Counted from the stretch's first letter, positions 49,712-62,939 are shown. The stretch is 64,000 nt of DNA from Dechloromonas sp. ZY10 (GCF_041378895.1 NZ_CP144212.1:1845501-1909500), one strand, 5' to 3'. The notes: generated by a model from the letters alone, not told the origin. Program-made: numbers and translations.

Positions 49712-50671
49712 ATGAACGCACGCCCCGCCGGCATCGTCGGCCAACTTGCCCCGGAACTCGGCATCCGCGACTGGCGCGATGCCAGCGGCCAGCCGCTCGC
49801 CGGCCTCGAACTCACCGCCCTGCCCGGCCGCTACAAGCTGCTGTTCTGCTTTCAGGACAACTGCCCCGGCTGCCACCAGCGCGGTTTTCCCACCTTGCAG
49901 ACCATCGTCGACGCTTTTCGCGGCTCCGACCTGCTTGCCTGTGCCGCGATCCAGACGGTTTTTGAGGAACACGCGGAAAATACCCGCGAGCGCGGCTTTG
50001 CCAACCAGCTGCGCTACGCGCTGGGCATCCCCTTTGCCCACGATGCCGGCGCCGACGGCCGGCTATCGACGCTGATGCAGCACTACCGCAGCGCGGGAAC
50101 CCCGTGGTTCATCCTGATCGACCCGCAGGGCGTGGTCCTCTTCAACGACTTTGCGGTCGATGCCGCCGGCCTGATCGACTATCTGCGCCGCCAGCCGGTG
50201 CCGGCCGCCGCGCCCGCCGGCGTGCTGACCTGGGCCGGCATCCTGCGCCAGCTGCGCGACGGCAACCCGCTGCCGCCGCGCCGGGTCGAGCTGAGCGCCG
50301 ACGAATGGCGGCAGCGGCTGAGTCCGGAACAGTTTTACGTCTTGCGCCAGAAAGGCACCGAGCGCGCCTTCAGTTCGGGGATGTGCACGGTTTTCAGCCC
50401 CGGCCGCTACGCCTGTGCCGGCTGCGGCAGCGAACTGTTCGATGCCGGCGAAAAATTCGACAGCGGCAGCGGCTGGCCCAGCTTCACCCAGGCCGTGACG
50501 CCCAATGCCGTCGCTTACCATGCCGACGCCAGCCACGGCATGCAGCGAGTCGAAACCACCTGCGCCGTCTGCGACGGCCACCTCGGTCACGTCTTTCCCG
50601 ACGGGCCGGGGCCGAGCGGCCTGCGTTACTGCATCAACGCGCTGGCGCTGTGTAAACTGGGAGAGCGCTGA
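49712..50671 (+). CDS. msrB: thioredoxin-fold/MsrB fusion protein
   Basis: This encodes 319 aa. Residues 1-165 form a TlpA/peroxiredoxin-like thioredoxin fold with CPGC at about 50-53 (FCFQDNCPGCHQRGFP) and a cis-Pro region (GTPWFILIDPQG). After a linker, residues 195-316 form a methionine sulfoxide reductase B domain. It has the Zn cysteine pairs CAGC and CAVC, the substrate-site GSGWPSFTQ, HLGHVFPDGP and catalytic Cys in RYCINALAL. The thioredoxin part probably recycles the MsrB part. No signal peptide is seen, so the protein is cytoplasmic. It starts 21 bp after selO. Its 3' end overlaps the convergent kinase gene by 46 bp. Confidence 0.93.
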   Translation: MNARPAGIVGQLAPELGIRDWRDASGQPLAGLELTALPGRYKLLFCFQDNCPGCHQRGFPTLQTIVDAFRGSDLLACAAIQTVFEEHAENTRERGFANQLRYALGIPFAHDAGADGRLSTLMQHYRSAGTPWFILIDPQGVVLFNDFAVDAAGLIDYLRRQPVPAAAPAGVLTWAGILRQLRDGNPLPPRRVELSADEWRQRLSPEQFYVLRQKGTERAFSSGMCTVFSPGRYACAGCGSELFDAGEKFDSGSGWPSFTQAVTPNAVAYHADASHGMQRVETTCAVCDGHLGHVFPDGPGPSGLRYCINALALCKLGER

Positions 50672-51996
50672 ATGCGGGGCGCGTCGACGCTTTCGAGCCA
50701 GACGGTGAACCAGAAACGCGAGCCGACACCGGGCTGGCTTTCCAGTCCGACGGCGCCGCCCATCAGTTCGGCCAGGCTGCGCACGATTGCCAGACCGATG
50801 CCGCAACTTTCGTTCTTGCGCGGGCTGCTCAGCGAATGCGGCGAAAAGGCCTGGAACAACCATTCCTGATCGCTTGCCTCGATTCCGATCCCGGTATCGC
50901 TGACCGAAAATTCGAGCAAGGCCCGCCCGGCATCCTGACGGATTTCCTGCACCGCCAGTTCAACCCGGCCGTGAGCGGTGAATTTGATCGCGTTGTCGAG
51001 CAAATTACCCAGCATTTCGAGCAGTTTCCGGCTGTCGCCGGCATAGCGTCCGGTTCCCGGTGCGACCCGCAATTCGCACGGCAACTGCTTTTGTTCGAGT
51101 AAATCGAGGTATTGCGCATGGCAGGCATGGAGCAGGGAAGCGGCATCAAAGACCCGCCGCTCCAGATTCATCCGCACCACATCGACTTCGGAAAGGCCGA
51201 TCAAATGATCGACCAGCGCCAGCAACTCCTGGCCAGAGTCCATAATCACCCGCGTGAAATCCTGCCGCTCGGCGGCTGAACAATTCGGATCGGCGAGCAA
51301 CTGCCCCATCCCCATGATCGCATTCAGCGGCGTGCGGAAGGCATGGCTGATGTTGTCGAGAAACCTGCTGCGGGCGAAATTGGCCGACTCAGCGCGGATT
51401 CTGGCCTGCACCAGTTCGCCTTCGCGCTGCTTGCGCTCGGCGATTTCGCGCATCAACCGCAAGGTATTGGCCGAAAGGTTGCCGTAAATCGACAGGATGA
51501 TGTCGATCAGGATTCGACCGTCGCCACTCATTTTTTCATTGGCCCGCTGCTTGGCAATGGTCAGCGACAGCCCCTGGCCGATGCCCTGGACCACCTGCGC
51601 CATGTAGCGGTCATTTTCGAGAATGTGCGAGGCCAGCCAGCGCGCCAGGTAGCCCAATGCCTCTTCGGCAACGCCATCGATCCGGCCGCCATCGAGCACC
51701 TCGCGCAAGCCGGCGATTTTTTCGACAAAGCCGCGATGAGTGTCGGAATGCGCCTGCTCCAGATCCTCTCCGGCCAGATATTCGGCCCAGATCGCCTCCT
51801 CGGTCGAAAAATGGTAGCTGGCATACTCCAGCAAACCATCGAAAATCTCCCCGACCTCGATATCCTCGGAACGAAACGCCACCCGCCCGGCAAGCAGATT
51901 GATCAGTTCAACCAGGCGCCGGTGCTGCGTATCGATGATCTCGATTCCTGTGCAAAAACTGTCTTCCCACGGGAAGATATCTACCGTTTCAATCAT
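50626..51996 (-). CDS. bacteriohemerythrin-histidine kinase hybrid sensor
   Basis: From MIETVDIFPWEDSF the protein has 456 aa; an ATG 18 bp upstream is an alternative but lacks a ribosome site. Residues 1-135 are a hemerythrin domain with all diiron-site marks: IDTQHRRLVELIN, HFSTEE, HSDTHRGF and WLASHILENDR. A linker (about 140-205) of PAS-free helices leads to HisKA (NISHAFRTPLNAI) and HATPase_c (SDTGIGIE; GIGLAIVRSLAELMGG). No membrane segment is present. Direct sensing of O2 (or NO/redox) by the diiron site controlling a kinase is strongly suggested. No response regulator is adjacent. Confidence 0.92.
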   Translation of the reverse strand: MIETVDIFPWEDSFCTGIEIIDTQHRRLVELINLLAGRVAFRSEDIEVGEIFDGLLEYASYHFSTEEAIWAEYLAGEDLEQAHSDTHRGFVEKIAGLREVLDGGRIDGVAEEALGYLARWLASHILENDRYMAQVVQGIGQGLSLTIAKQRANEKMSGDGRILIDIILSIYGNLSANTLRLMREIAERKQREGELVQARIRAESANFARSRFLDNISHAFRTPLNAIMGMGQLLADPNCSAAERQDFTRVIMDSGQELLALVDHLIGLSEVDVVRMNLERRVFDAASLLHACHAQYLDLLEQKQLPCELRVAPGTGRYAGDSRKLLEMLGNLLDNAIKFTAHGRVELAVQEIRQDAGRALLEFSVSDTGIGIEASDQEWLFQAFSPHSLSSPRKNESCGIGLAIVRSLAELMGGAVGLESQPGVGSRFWFTVWLESVDAPRIQRSPSLHSASALMQ

Positions 51997-52167
51997 CGGG
52001 CCGCACCCTTTCATTTATGCCATTTGTTTTTTTGCGGCAACGATGTTAACAACAAATTCAACAAAAATGACCTGTCAAAAGTGATAGCTAACAAAATCGT
52101 CAGCTAGCCGGCAATTCGTCTTGGCACCTTGCAATTGACATTGAATTCCAAAAAATGCGCTGTTCGG

Positions 52168-53158
<991 letters not shown>

Positions 53159-53170
53159 GATTCAGGTTTT

Positions 53171-53198
53171 CACGGTCGACCGGAGCGATGGGCAAAAA
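53171..53198 (+). repeat. partly degenerate palindromic element (intergenic)
   Basis: CACGGTCGACCGG then GATGGGCAAAAACC: the left arm and tail are intact, the right arm is altered. It lies 12 bp after the ppsR stop. Confidence 0.75.
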
Positions 53199-53255
53199 CC
53201 CTCGCCGGTCGCCCCGCAAACAAAGCGTTTTCCTTATTTTCCCGAGGAGAGTTGC

Positions 53256-53564
53256 ATGCCTTATTTGTTGCAAGTCGATTTCCCGTTTCCCGGCCCTTGG
53301 GGTGACGAGTTGAGTTCGGCGCTGCGCGGCCTGGCCGAGTCGATCGCCAACGAACCGGAGCTGATCTGGAAAATCTGGACCGAGAACCAGGCTGACGGCG
53401 AAGCAGGCGGCATCTACCTGTTCAGCACCCAGGCTGCCGCCGAAGCCTACCTGGCCATGCACAGGCAACGCTTGCGGGAATTCGGCATCGCGACGGTCAA
53501 TGGCAAGATTTTCCAGGTCAATCAAACGCTATCGCTGATCGACCGGGCTCCGCTTGGCGTCTGA
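53256..53564 (+). CDS. YdhR-like putative monooxygenase/dimeric alpha-beta barrel protein
   Basis: This encodes 102 aa. MPYLLQVDFPFPGPWGDEL and IWTENQADGEAGGIYLFST match the YdhR family, small ferredoxin-like dimeric proteins with a presumed mono-oxygenase role but no proven substrate. The end IFQVNQTLSLIDRAPLG is also typical. A GAGGAG site lies 9 bases before the ATG. It is a single gene, with no cofactor motif visible, as expected for the family. Confidence 0.87.
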   Translation: MPYLLQVDFPFPGPWGDELSSALRGLAESIANEPELIWKIWTENQADGEAGGIYLFSTQAAAEAYLAMHRQRLREFGIATVNGKIFQVNQTLSLIDRAPLGV

Positions 53565-53729
53565 GCCACGGAGCCCCCACTGTCGCCACCGCTCCCGATG
53601 AACACTGGGGGGTTTAACTGCTCTGCGCTCTGCGCCCGGCGCCCCTGTTCAGTCCTCGATGGGCGATGATCGACGCCACCGGACAGATCGACATGAAGAT
53701 CTCGATTGGGATTTGCAACAAGCTACAGT

Positions 53730-53744
53730 TGAGAATCATTCTTA
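53730..53744 (+). promoter_or_regulatory. candidate Fur box
   Basis: TGAGAATCATTCTTA is a 7-1-7 inverted repeat with one mismatch, closely like the betaproteobacterial Fur operator (TGAGAATNATTCTCA). It lies about 150 bp upstream of the ATG at 53893, in a 330-bp gap that otherwise holds no gene I can recognise. Confidence 0.6.
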
Positions 53745-53892
53745 TTGCCAGACCAGAAAAATCCCACTATAGTTGCACCTGACCGCCTTCATTCAGGCCC
53801 CCACCCGAACGGCGGTCACGCTGATTGTTCATTCCCGCCTTGAGGCCCAGCCAGCCGTCGCCAGCCAGCCTGTTTTTCTGCGCACGCACGTC

Positions 53893-54285
53893 ATGGCCCA
53901 TCCCGTTTCTGCCCTGCCCGTTTCCCCCGTCGTCGCTTGCGAGCGGGAGTTGCCCTGCCTGTTGCGGCATCTGGCTTCGGCGCAGTTGCGCACTTCGCAG
54001 CAGTTGCAGGTACAGGCGCGGGAAATCGAACAACTGGAGGCTCAGCAGCTGCGCCTTTATGGCGAGTTATTGCGGCGGACGACCGAAGTGCACTGGCTAC
54101 GGGCGGCACTCGATGCGGCCTGGGCCGAGGCCGATGCGGTGATTTGCCAGACCGGCTGCCTCAGCCATGGCGGCCATTGGCGCACGGCTGACCAGCACTG
54201 CCGGCGTAAGGGCAGCCGCTGCGACTACCGGGAAGCCGCCAGTCCGGCTGAACCGATCCCGAATTTGAGCAACGAAACGGCCTGA
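53893..54285 (+). CDS. coiled-coil protein with C-terminal Cys/His cluster, unknown function
   Basis: This encodes 130 aa from MAHPVSALPVSPVVACERELP; an open extension of 40 codons upstream would start close to the Fur box and is less likely. Residues 15-75 form an amphipathic helix rich in Q/E/L/R. The end carries a Cys/His group: CQTGCLSHGGHWRTADQHC, then SRC. The spacing could bind a metal ion or iron-sulfur cluster. I do not recognise a family. With a candidate Fur box upstream, an iron-linked role is plausible but unproven. Confidence 0.6.
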   Translation: MAHPVSALPVSPVVACERELPCLLRHLASAQLRTSQQLQVQAREIEQLEAQQLRLYGELLRRTTEVHWLRAALDAAWAEADAVICQTGCLSHGGHWRTADQHCRRKGSRCDYREAASPAEPIPNLSNETA

Positions 54286-54293
54286 AAAACGGC

Positions 54294-54319
54294 AAAAAAC
54301 ACGGTCGACCGTGGTTTTT
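54294..54319. repeat. palindromic element acting as likely bidirectional terminator
   Basis: A perfect CACGGTCGACCGTG core with A-rich left and T-rich right flanks (one mismatch) lies between convergent genes. The hairpin plus GTTTTT on both strands resembles a rho-independent terminator in each direction. Confidence 0.8.
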
Positions 54320-54380
54320 ACTGAAAACCATGCCTTCACGGCAAGACCGGCGCGCTCCGCCGGCCTACTCGCCAACCCCC

Positions 54381-55016
54381 TTACTCACCGACCACGTCGG
54401 TGCCGGCCGGCGGAGTGAAGCGGAAGGCGCTGGCCGGTAGCGCCGGGTTGCGTTCGATGCGGCTGAAATTGACCAGCGTCGTCTGACCGAAGCTGTCGAA
54501 CAATTCCATCGCCTTGAGTTCGCCGCCGGCAAAACCGATGCGGATTTTCTCGAAGCCGCTGTCGGTCGCCTTGGGTGTTGCTTCGACCCAGTTCAGGCCA
54601 TCGCCCTGCCCGGCTTCGCGCAGGCTGAAATTCTTTTCCAGTTCGTTGTTGCCGGCGAGCAGCGCCGCCGGCGTGCTGCCCAGCGCCTGCCCGGCCTTGC
54701 GCACGGTTACCTGTTGCAACTCGGGATCGTGAATCCAGATTTTCTGACCGTCGCCAACGATCAGTTGCGGGTAAGGCTTGAGAATTTCCCAACGCAGCTT
54801 GCCCGGCCGCGAGATCGCAACGGTGCCGGACGACAACTGCGGCTTGCGTCCGCCCTTGGCCAGCACGTTCTGGGTAAAGTCGGCGCGCAGGGTGCGGGTG
54901 GCCTGCAAAAAGTCGTGCAACTGCTCCACGGCGGTCGCCGCCAGGCTGGCCGGCGCCAGCCCCAGGCCGAAACACAAGGCTGCCACGGTCGACAACGATT
55001 TAAGGGCTTTTTTCAT
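54381..55016 (-). CDS. lolA: outer-membrane lipoprotein carrier protein LolA
   Basis: LolA takes lipoproteins from the LolCDE complex and carries them across the periplasm to LolB. The 211-aa precursor has a signal peptide ending near SLAA (residue 27). Family marks are QLHDFLQATRTLRADFTQ, GTVAISRPGKLRWEILKPYP and the C-terminal FRFTPPAGTDVV. Length is normal. It starts 8 bp after ftsK, a common pairing in proteobacteria. Confidence 0.95.
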   Translation of the reverse strand: MKKALKSLSTVAALCFGLGLAPASLAATAVEQLHDFLQATRTLRADFTQNVLAKGGRKPQLSSGTVAISRPGKLRWEILKPYPQLIVGDGQKIWIHDPELQQVTVRKAGQALGSTPAALLAGNNELEKNFSLREAGQGDGLNWVEATPKATDSGFEKIRIGFAGGELKAMELFDSFGQTTLVNFSRIERNPALPASAFRFTPPAGTDVVGE

Positions 55017-55024
55017 CCTCGGCC

Positions 55025-57337
<2,313 letters not shown>

Positions 57338-57429
57338 TTGCCGCCCCGCACGCCAGCCGTCTTGAGCGAGACTGGCAAAAGTAAGAATTCAGACATAAAA
57401 CATTATTCCGTTCATGGGCTTACGTGTGA

Positions 57430-58491
<1,062 letters not shown>

Positions 58492-58508
58492 TTGGCGCAG
58501 CAAGCATC

Positions 58509-59276
58509 TTGATCGACCCGGACGACCTGGCCGCCTTTCGTGCGGCCGTTGCCGGCGCCCAAGCCCTGGCGCCGGTCAACCGCATCGAAACCCGGCGCCC
58601 GCGCCCGGCGCCGCTACCGCGCACCCCGCGCGCCGGCGAAAGCGGGCCGGCAGAAAAACCGGCCAAGCGCGGCGAAGCCCCGCTCCCTGCCTTCTGGAAC
58701 AGCGAAGACCCGGAAGTGCTGCGCAAGCGCGCGCTCAACCCCGAGCTCGCCGCCTTCCACGTAGCAATGAACGGGGTCAAGCCGCTGCCCAACCCCAACC
58801 GGGTCGAACTCGGCAGCGTCCGCCCGGCACCGCAAGCCCGGCAATTCATCGCTGACGAACAAGCGGCACTGCACGAAAGCCTGTTCGGACTGATCGCGCT
58901 GCAGGACCGGCTGGAAGGCGGCGACGAGCCGCAATATCTGCGCCACGGCGTCGCGCAAAACGTCTTGCGCGACCTGCGCCGAGGCCGCTGGGTGATCCAG
59001 GGCGAAGTCGACCTGCACGGCTGCAACCGCGACCAGGCTCGCGAACAGCTGGCGCATTTTCTTGCCGAGTGCCTGCACCAGGGCAAGCGCTGTATCCGTG
59101 TCATCCACGGCAAAGGCCACGGCTCGCCGCAAAAACTGTCGGTCCTGCGCCAACTGGTGCGCGGCTGGCTGATGCAGCGCCAGGAAATCCTCGCCTTTTG
59201 CCAGGCCAAACCACAGGACGGCGGCGAAGGCGCCCTGCTGGTCCTGCTACGCGCTGCCCGCAAAAAAACCGGCTAA
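58509..59276 (+). CDS. Smr/MutS2 C-terminal domain protein
   Basis: This encodes 255 aa if it starts at the TTG of (M)IDPDDLAAFRAAV, as no ATG or GTG is available before the conserved part. The N-terminal half is charged and Pro-rich (DUF-like, typical of YdaL/SmrA). The Smr nuclease-like domain is at about 155-250, with VDLHGCNRDQAREQLAHFL and the GKG loop VIHGKGHGS. Smr proteins nick branched DNA or act on stalled-ribosome mRNA. It is probably co-transcribed with trxB. A TTG start is unusual and worth noting. Confidence 0.88.
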   Translation: MIDPDDLAAFRAAVAGAQALAPVNRIETRRPRPAPLPRTPRAGESGPAEKPAKRGEAPLPAFWNSEDPEVLRKRALNPELAAFHVAMNGVKPLPNPNRVELGSVRPAPQARQFIADEQAALHESLFGLIALQDRLEGGDEPQYLRHGVAQNVLRDLRRGRWVIQGEVDLHGCNRDQAREQLAHFLAECLHQGKRCIRVIHGKGHGSPQKLSVLRQLVRGWLMQRQEILAFCQAKPQDGGEGALLVLLRAARKKTG

Positions 59277-59298
59277 ACCACCGCCCACCAGCGACAAC

Positions 59299-59328
59299 CA
59301 CGGTCAACCGGCGCAAACGGCAAAAAAA
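59299..59328 (+). repeat. degenerate palindromic element (intergenic)
   Basis: CACGGTCAACCGG followed by AAACGGCAAAAAAA shows the tail and left arm of the element with a mutated centre, 23 bp after the smr gene. The 250-bp spacer up to glnK also holds a terminator and a perfect copy of the element. Confidence 0.65.
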
Positions 59329-59466
59329 CGCCCAAAAGCACCGATGCTTTCAGCCCAGCCCTCGCCGCTGACAGCGCTCGCCTTCCTCACCAGGCTTGCT
59401 CAGAACCGCGTCAATGACGCAAGGCGCTCAAGCGCTCACCGACAGGGCGGCCCACCACAAAAAACA

Positions 59467-59490
59467 AAAGCCACCGCAGCGGGTGGCTTT
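59467..59490. terminator. bidirectional rho-independent terminator between smr and glnK/B
   Basis: A 9-bp perfect stem (AAAGCCACC / GGTGGCTTT) with a 6-base loop is followed by T-runs on both strands. It serves the convergent smr and P-II genes. Confidence 0.85.
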
Positions 59491-59499
59491 TTGGCTTGG

Positions 59500-59519
59500 A
59501 TTTACGGTCGACCGTAAAT
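59500..59519. repeat. SalI-centred palindromic element (3' of glnK/B)
   Basis: A 20-bp perfect palindrome (ATTTACGGTC and its mirror) starts 7 bases after the P-II stop codon, before the terminator as seen from that gene. Confidence 0.9.
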
Positions 59520-59525
59520 TTTGGC

Positions 59526-59894
<369 letters not shown>

Positions 59895-61523
59895 TCAATA
59901 TTCGTCAGCATAACGGTTGGTGATGGGGTAACGCCAGTCCTTGCCGAAACCACGCGGGGTAATGCGGATTCCGACCGGCGCCTGGCGGCGCTTGTATTCG
60001 GCGATGCGCAGCAGACGCACGACCTTGCGTACGTCGGCCTCAGGCAGGCCGGCAGCGATGATTTCGCGCGGGCTGCGGTCTTCTTCCATGTAGGCCCGGA
60101 CGATGGCATCGAGGATTTCGTAATCGGGCAGCGAATCCTGATCCTTCTGGTCCGGCTTGAGCTCGGCGGACGGCGGACGGACGATGATGTTTTCCGGGAT
60201 CACCGGGGCGCCGCTGCACAGGGTGTTGCGGTAGCGCGAAAGGCGGTAGACCAGAGTCTTGTACACATCCTTGATCACCGCAAAGCCGCCGGCCATGTCG
60301 CCGTACAGCGTACAGTAGCCAACCGCCATTTCCGACTTGTTGCCGGTGGTCAGCACCAGCTTGCCGGTCTTGTTCGAGAGGGCCATCAGCAGGTTGCCGC
60401 GAATCCGCGCCTGGATGTTCTCTTCGGTGGTGTCAGCAGCCATGCCAGCAAACAACGGGTCGAGCATTTCGCCATAGACGCGCATCGCCGGTTCGATGGC
60501 GATTTCGTTGTAGGTACAACCGAGCTGGCGGATCATTTCGCGCGAGTCGTCGAGACTCATCTGCGCGGTGTAGGGCGAAGGCATCATCACCGCATGGACT
60601 TTTTCGGCCCCCAGCGCGTCGACCGCGACACACAGGGTCAGCGCCGAGTCGATGCCGCCGGAGAGGCCGATCAGCGCGCCCTTGAAGCCGCTCTTGCCGA
60701 TGTAGTCGCGCACCCCGACCACCAGCGCGCGGTAGGCTTCGGCCTCGGCCGACAATTCGGCGGCGTAGTCGTGCGAAGTCATCAGGCCATCGAGATAATC
60801 GACGATTCCCAGCGTTTCATCGAATTGCGCCAGACGCATCCGGCACTCGCCCCGGGCATCGAGCGCGAAAGAAGCACCGTCAAAGACCAGTTCGTCCTGA
60901 CCGCCGACCAGATTGCAATACACTGCCGCCATGCCGGTGGCGGCCACCCGCTCGCGCAGCACATGCACGCGCTGGCGATGCTTCTCCAGGTGCAGCGGCG
61001 AAGCGTTAAGGACCAGCAGCAGTTCGGCACCGGCAGCAGCTGCGCGTTCGGCGGCACCGGGCTCCCAGATGTCGGCGCAGATGTTGATGCCGCAGCGGAC
61101 GCCGCCGACATCGAGTACCAATGGCTGCTCACCGGCGGTGAAGTAGCGTTTTTCGTCGAAAACGTCGTAGTTCGGCAGCCGGTTCTTGCGGTAAGTGGCG
61201 CGTAGGCTGCCGTTTTCGATCACGGTCGCGGCGTTGTAGCAGCAACCTTCATGTTCTTCCGGATGGCCGACCACCAGCGTCAGGCCGGGCGCCTGCTCGG
61301 CGGCACGCACGGCAAGGGCCTCCAGGGCGTGACGACTGGCCCGGTAGAAATCGGGGCGCAGCAGCAGGTCTTCCGGGGGATAACCGCAGAGCGCCAGTTC
61401 TGGCGTCAGCAGCAGATGGGCGCCACGGGCTTTCGCCTCGATGGCGCGAACCAGGATGCGTTCGACGTTGCCCGTCAGATCACCGACGGTGGCGTTGAAC
61501 TGGGCAACGGCGATACGCAGCAT
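59895..61523 (-). CDS. nadE: glutamine-dependent NAD+ synthetase NadE
   Basis: NadE amidates NaAD to NAD with glutamine as nitrogen donor. From MLRIAVAQFNATVGDL the protein has 542 aa. The N-terminal nitrilase-type glutaminase shows its E-K-C triad (TPELALCGYPPED, YRKNRLPNY, GINICADIWE). The C-terminal synthetase has the PP-loop SGGIDSALTL and the TTGNKSEMAVGYCTLYGD block. Length is typical of two-domain bacterial NadE. It is grouped with glnK and, 18 bp upstream, ppa, which removes the pyrophosphate released in its reaction. Confidence 0.96.
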   Translation of the reverse strand: MLRIAVAQFNATVGDLTGNVERILVRAIEAKARGAHLLLTPELALCGYPPEDLLLRPDFYRASRHALEALAVRAAEQAPGLTLVVGHPEEHEGCCYNAATVIENGSLRATYRKNRLPNYDVFDEKRYFTAGEQPLVLDVGGVRCGINICADIWEPGAAERAAAAGAELLLVLNASPLHLEKHRQRVHVLRERVAATGMAAVYCNLVGGQDELVFDGASFALDARGECRMRLAQFDETLGIVDYLDGLMTSHDYAAELSAEAEAYRALVVGVRDYIGKSGFKGALIGLSGGIDSALTLCVAVDALGAEKVHAVMMPSPYTAQMSLDDSREMIRQLGCTYNEIAIEPAMRVYGEMLDPLFAGMAADTTEENIQARIRGNLLMALSNKTGKLVLTTGNKSEMAVGYCTLYGDMAGGFAVIKDVYKTLVYRLSRYRNTLCSGAPVIPENIIVRPPSAELKPDQKDQDSLPDYEILDAIVRAYMEEDRSPREIIAAGLPEADVRKVVRLLRIAEYKRRQAPVGIRITPRGFGKDWRYPITNRYADEY

Positions 61524-61541
61524 ACAGCTCAACCCTGGAAA

Positions 61542-62078
61542 TTACTTGGCTTCAGCCTGATAACGGGCAACGCCGTCCATGATTTCCTTCTTGGCGGAAT
61601 CAACGCCTTCCCAGCCGAGCACCTTGACCCACTTGCCCTTTTCCAGGTCCTTGTAGTGCTCGAAGAAGTGGGAAATCTGGTTACGCAGGATTTCCGGTAC
61701 GTCTTCGAAGGTCTTGGCATCCTTGTACAGCGGGGTCAGCTTGTCGACCGGCACGGCCAGCAGCTTGGCATCCTGACCGCCTTCGTCTTCCATCGCCAGC
61801 ATGCCCAGCGGGCGGCAACGGACGACCACGCCCGGCGGCAGCGCGAACGGGGTGACGACCAGCACGTCGACCGGGTCGCCGTCGCCGGCGATGGTGTTGT
61901 TGATGTAGCCGTAGTTGCACGGATAGTGCATCGCGGTGCCCATGAAACGGTCGACGAAGATCGCGCCGGACTCTTTGTCCACTTCGTACTTCACCGGGTC
62001 GGAATGAGCGGAGATTTCGATGATGACGTTGAAGTCATCGGGAAGGGACTTGCCGGACGGAACGTTGTTCAGAGCCAT
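61542..62078 (-). CDS. ppa: inorganic pyrophosphatase Ppa
   Basis: Ppa hydrolyses PPi to drive biosynthesis. The 178-aa family I enzyme has the signature region with catalytic aspartates DGDPVDVLV, the N-terminal [21 protein letters not shown] and YPCNYGYI. Length and motifs are standard. It is followed by nadE at 18 bp. Confidence 0.97.
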   Translation of the reverse strand: MALNNVPSGKSLPDDFNVIIEISAHSDPVKYEVDKESGAIFVDRFMGTAMHYPCNYGYINNTIAGDGDPVDVLVVTPFALPPGVVVRCRPLGMLAMEDEGGQDAKLLAVPVDKLTPLYKDAKTFEDVPEILRNQISHFFEHYKDLEKGKWVKVLGWEGVDSAKKEIMDGVARYQAEAK

Positions 62079-62153
62079 CTTTTTTCTCTCTCTGCGTAGC
62101 GGTTTGGAAAAGGGTTCGATAAACCGTAATTATAGCGTCGTGCGGCCGCAGCT

Positions 62154-62939
62154 TCAGCCCCAGGCGGCAAGAAACTCCTGCCAGTGCGGCGCTTCGATGC
62201 GGGTCAGCTGGGCTTTGACGAAGTCGATCTCGGCGCTTTCCTCGGCCGCCGACAACTCGCCGCGCAAACGGCGGAAGCGGTTGAAGACCAGGTAGGTATT
62301 GACCACGTCGGTCTCGCAATAATCGCGGATCTCGGCGATCTGCCCGGCTTGCCAGGCCTCCCAGACCTTGCTCCCGTCCATCCCGAGCTTGCCGGGAAAG
62401 CCGAGCAGCTTGGCCAGTTCGTCGAGCGGCGCGTTGGCGCGGCCGTTGTAGAGCGCCAGCAGGTCCATTAGGTCAAGGTGGCGGGTGTGGTAACGGCTGA
62501 TGTAGTTGTTCCACTTGAAATCGCGCGAGTCGGCATAGTCGCCATCGCCGAGATCCCAATAGCGCGGTGCGGTAACGCCGTGCAGCATGGCGCGGTAATG
62601 CAGGACCGGCAGGTCGAAACCGCCGCCGTTCCACGACACCAGCTGCGGCGTGAATTTCTCGATGCCGTCGAAGAAGCGCTGGATGATCTCGCCCTCGCCC
62701 AGTTCCGGCTCGGACAGCGACCAGACTTTAAAGCTGTCACCGGCACGCAAAACGCACGAAATGCTGACCACCCGCTGCAGGTGCAGCGACAGGAAATCGT
62801 TGCCAGTCCGCGCCCGCTTTTGCTGGAAGGCCAGTTCGGCGACTTCAGCATCCGACAACTCGCCCGGCAGATCGTTGATCCGCCGGAAGCCGGCAACATC
62901 GGGAATGGTCTCGATGTCGAAGACGAGGACGGGCTTCAT
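62154..62939 (-). CDS. PolB-like 3'-5' exonuclease domain protein
   Basis: This encodes 261 aa. DEDDy-type exonuclease motifs are visible: VFDIETIPD (Exo I, D8/E10), SWNGGGFDLPVL (Exo II) and the late YCETDVVNTYLVF (Exo III). LDLMDLLALYNG is also typical of the DUF/PolB_exo_2 family of proteobacterial proteins. There is no polymerase part. Its role is presumed to be DNA proofreading or repair, but the substrate is unknown. Its start overlaps the cysM stop by 4 bp (ATGA). Confidence 0.92.
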   Translation of the reverse strand: MKPVLVFDIETIPDVAGFRRINDLPGELSDAEVAELAFQQKRARTGNDFLSLHLQRVVSISCVLRAGDSFKVWSLSEPELGEGEIIQRFFDGIEKFTPQLVSWNGGGFDLPVLHYRAMLHGVTAPRYWDLGDGDYADSRDFKWNNYISRYHTRHLDLMDLLALYNGRANAPLDELAKLLGFPGKLGMDGSKVWEAWQAGQIAEIRDYCETDVVNTYLVFNRFRRLRGELSAAEESAEIDFVKAQLTRIEAPHWQEFLAAWG

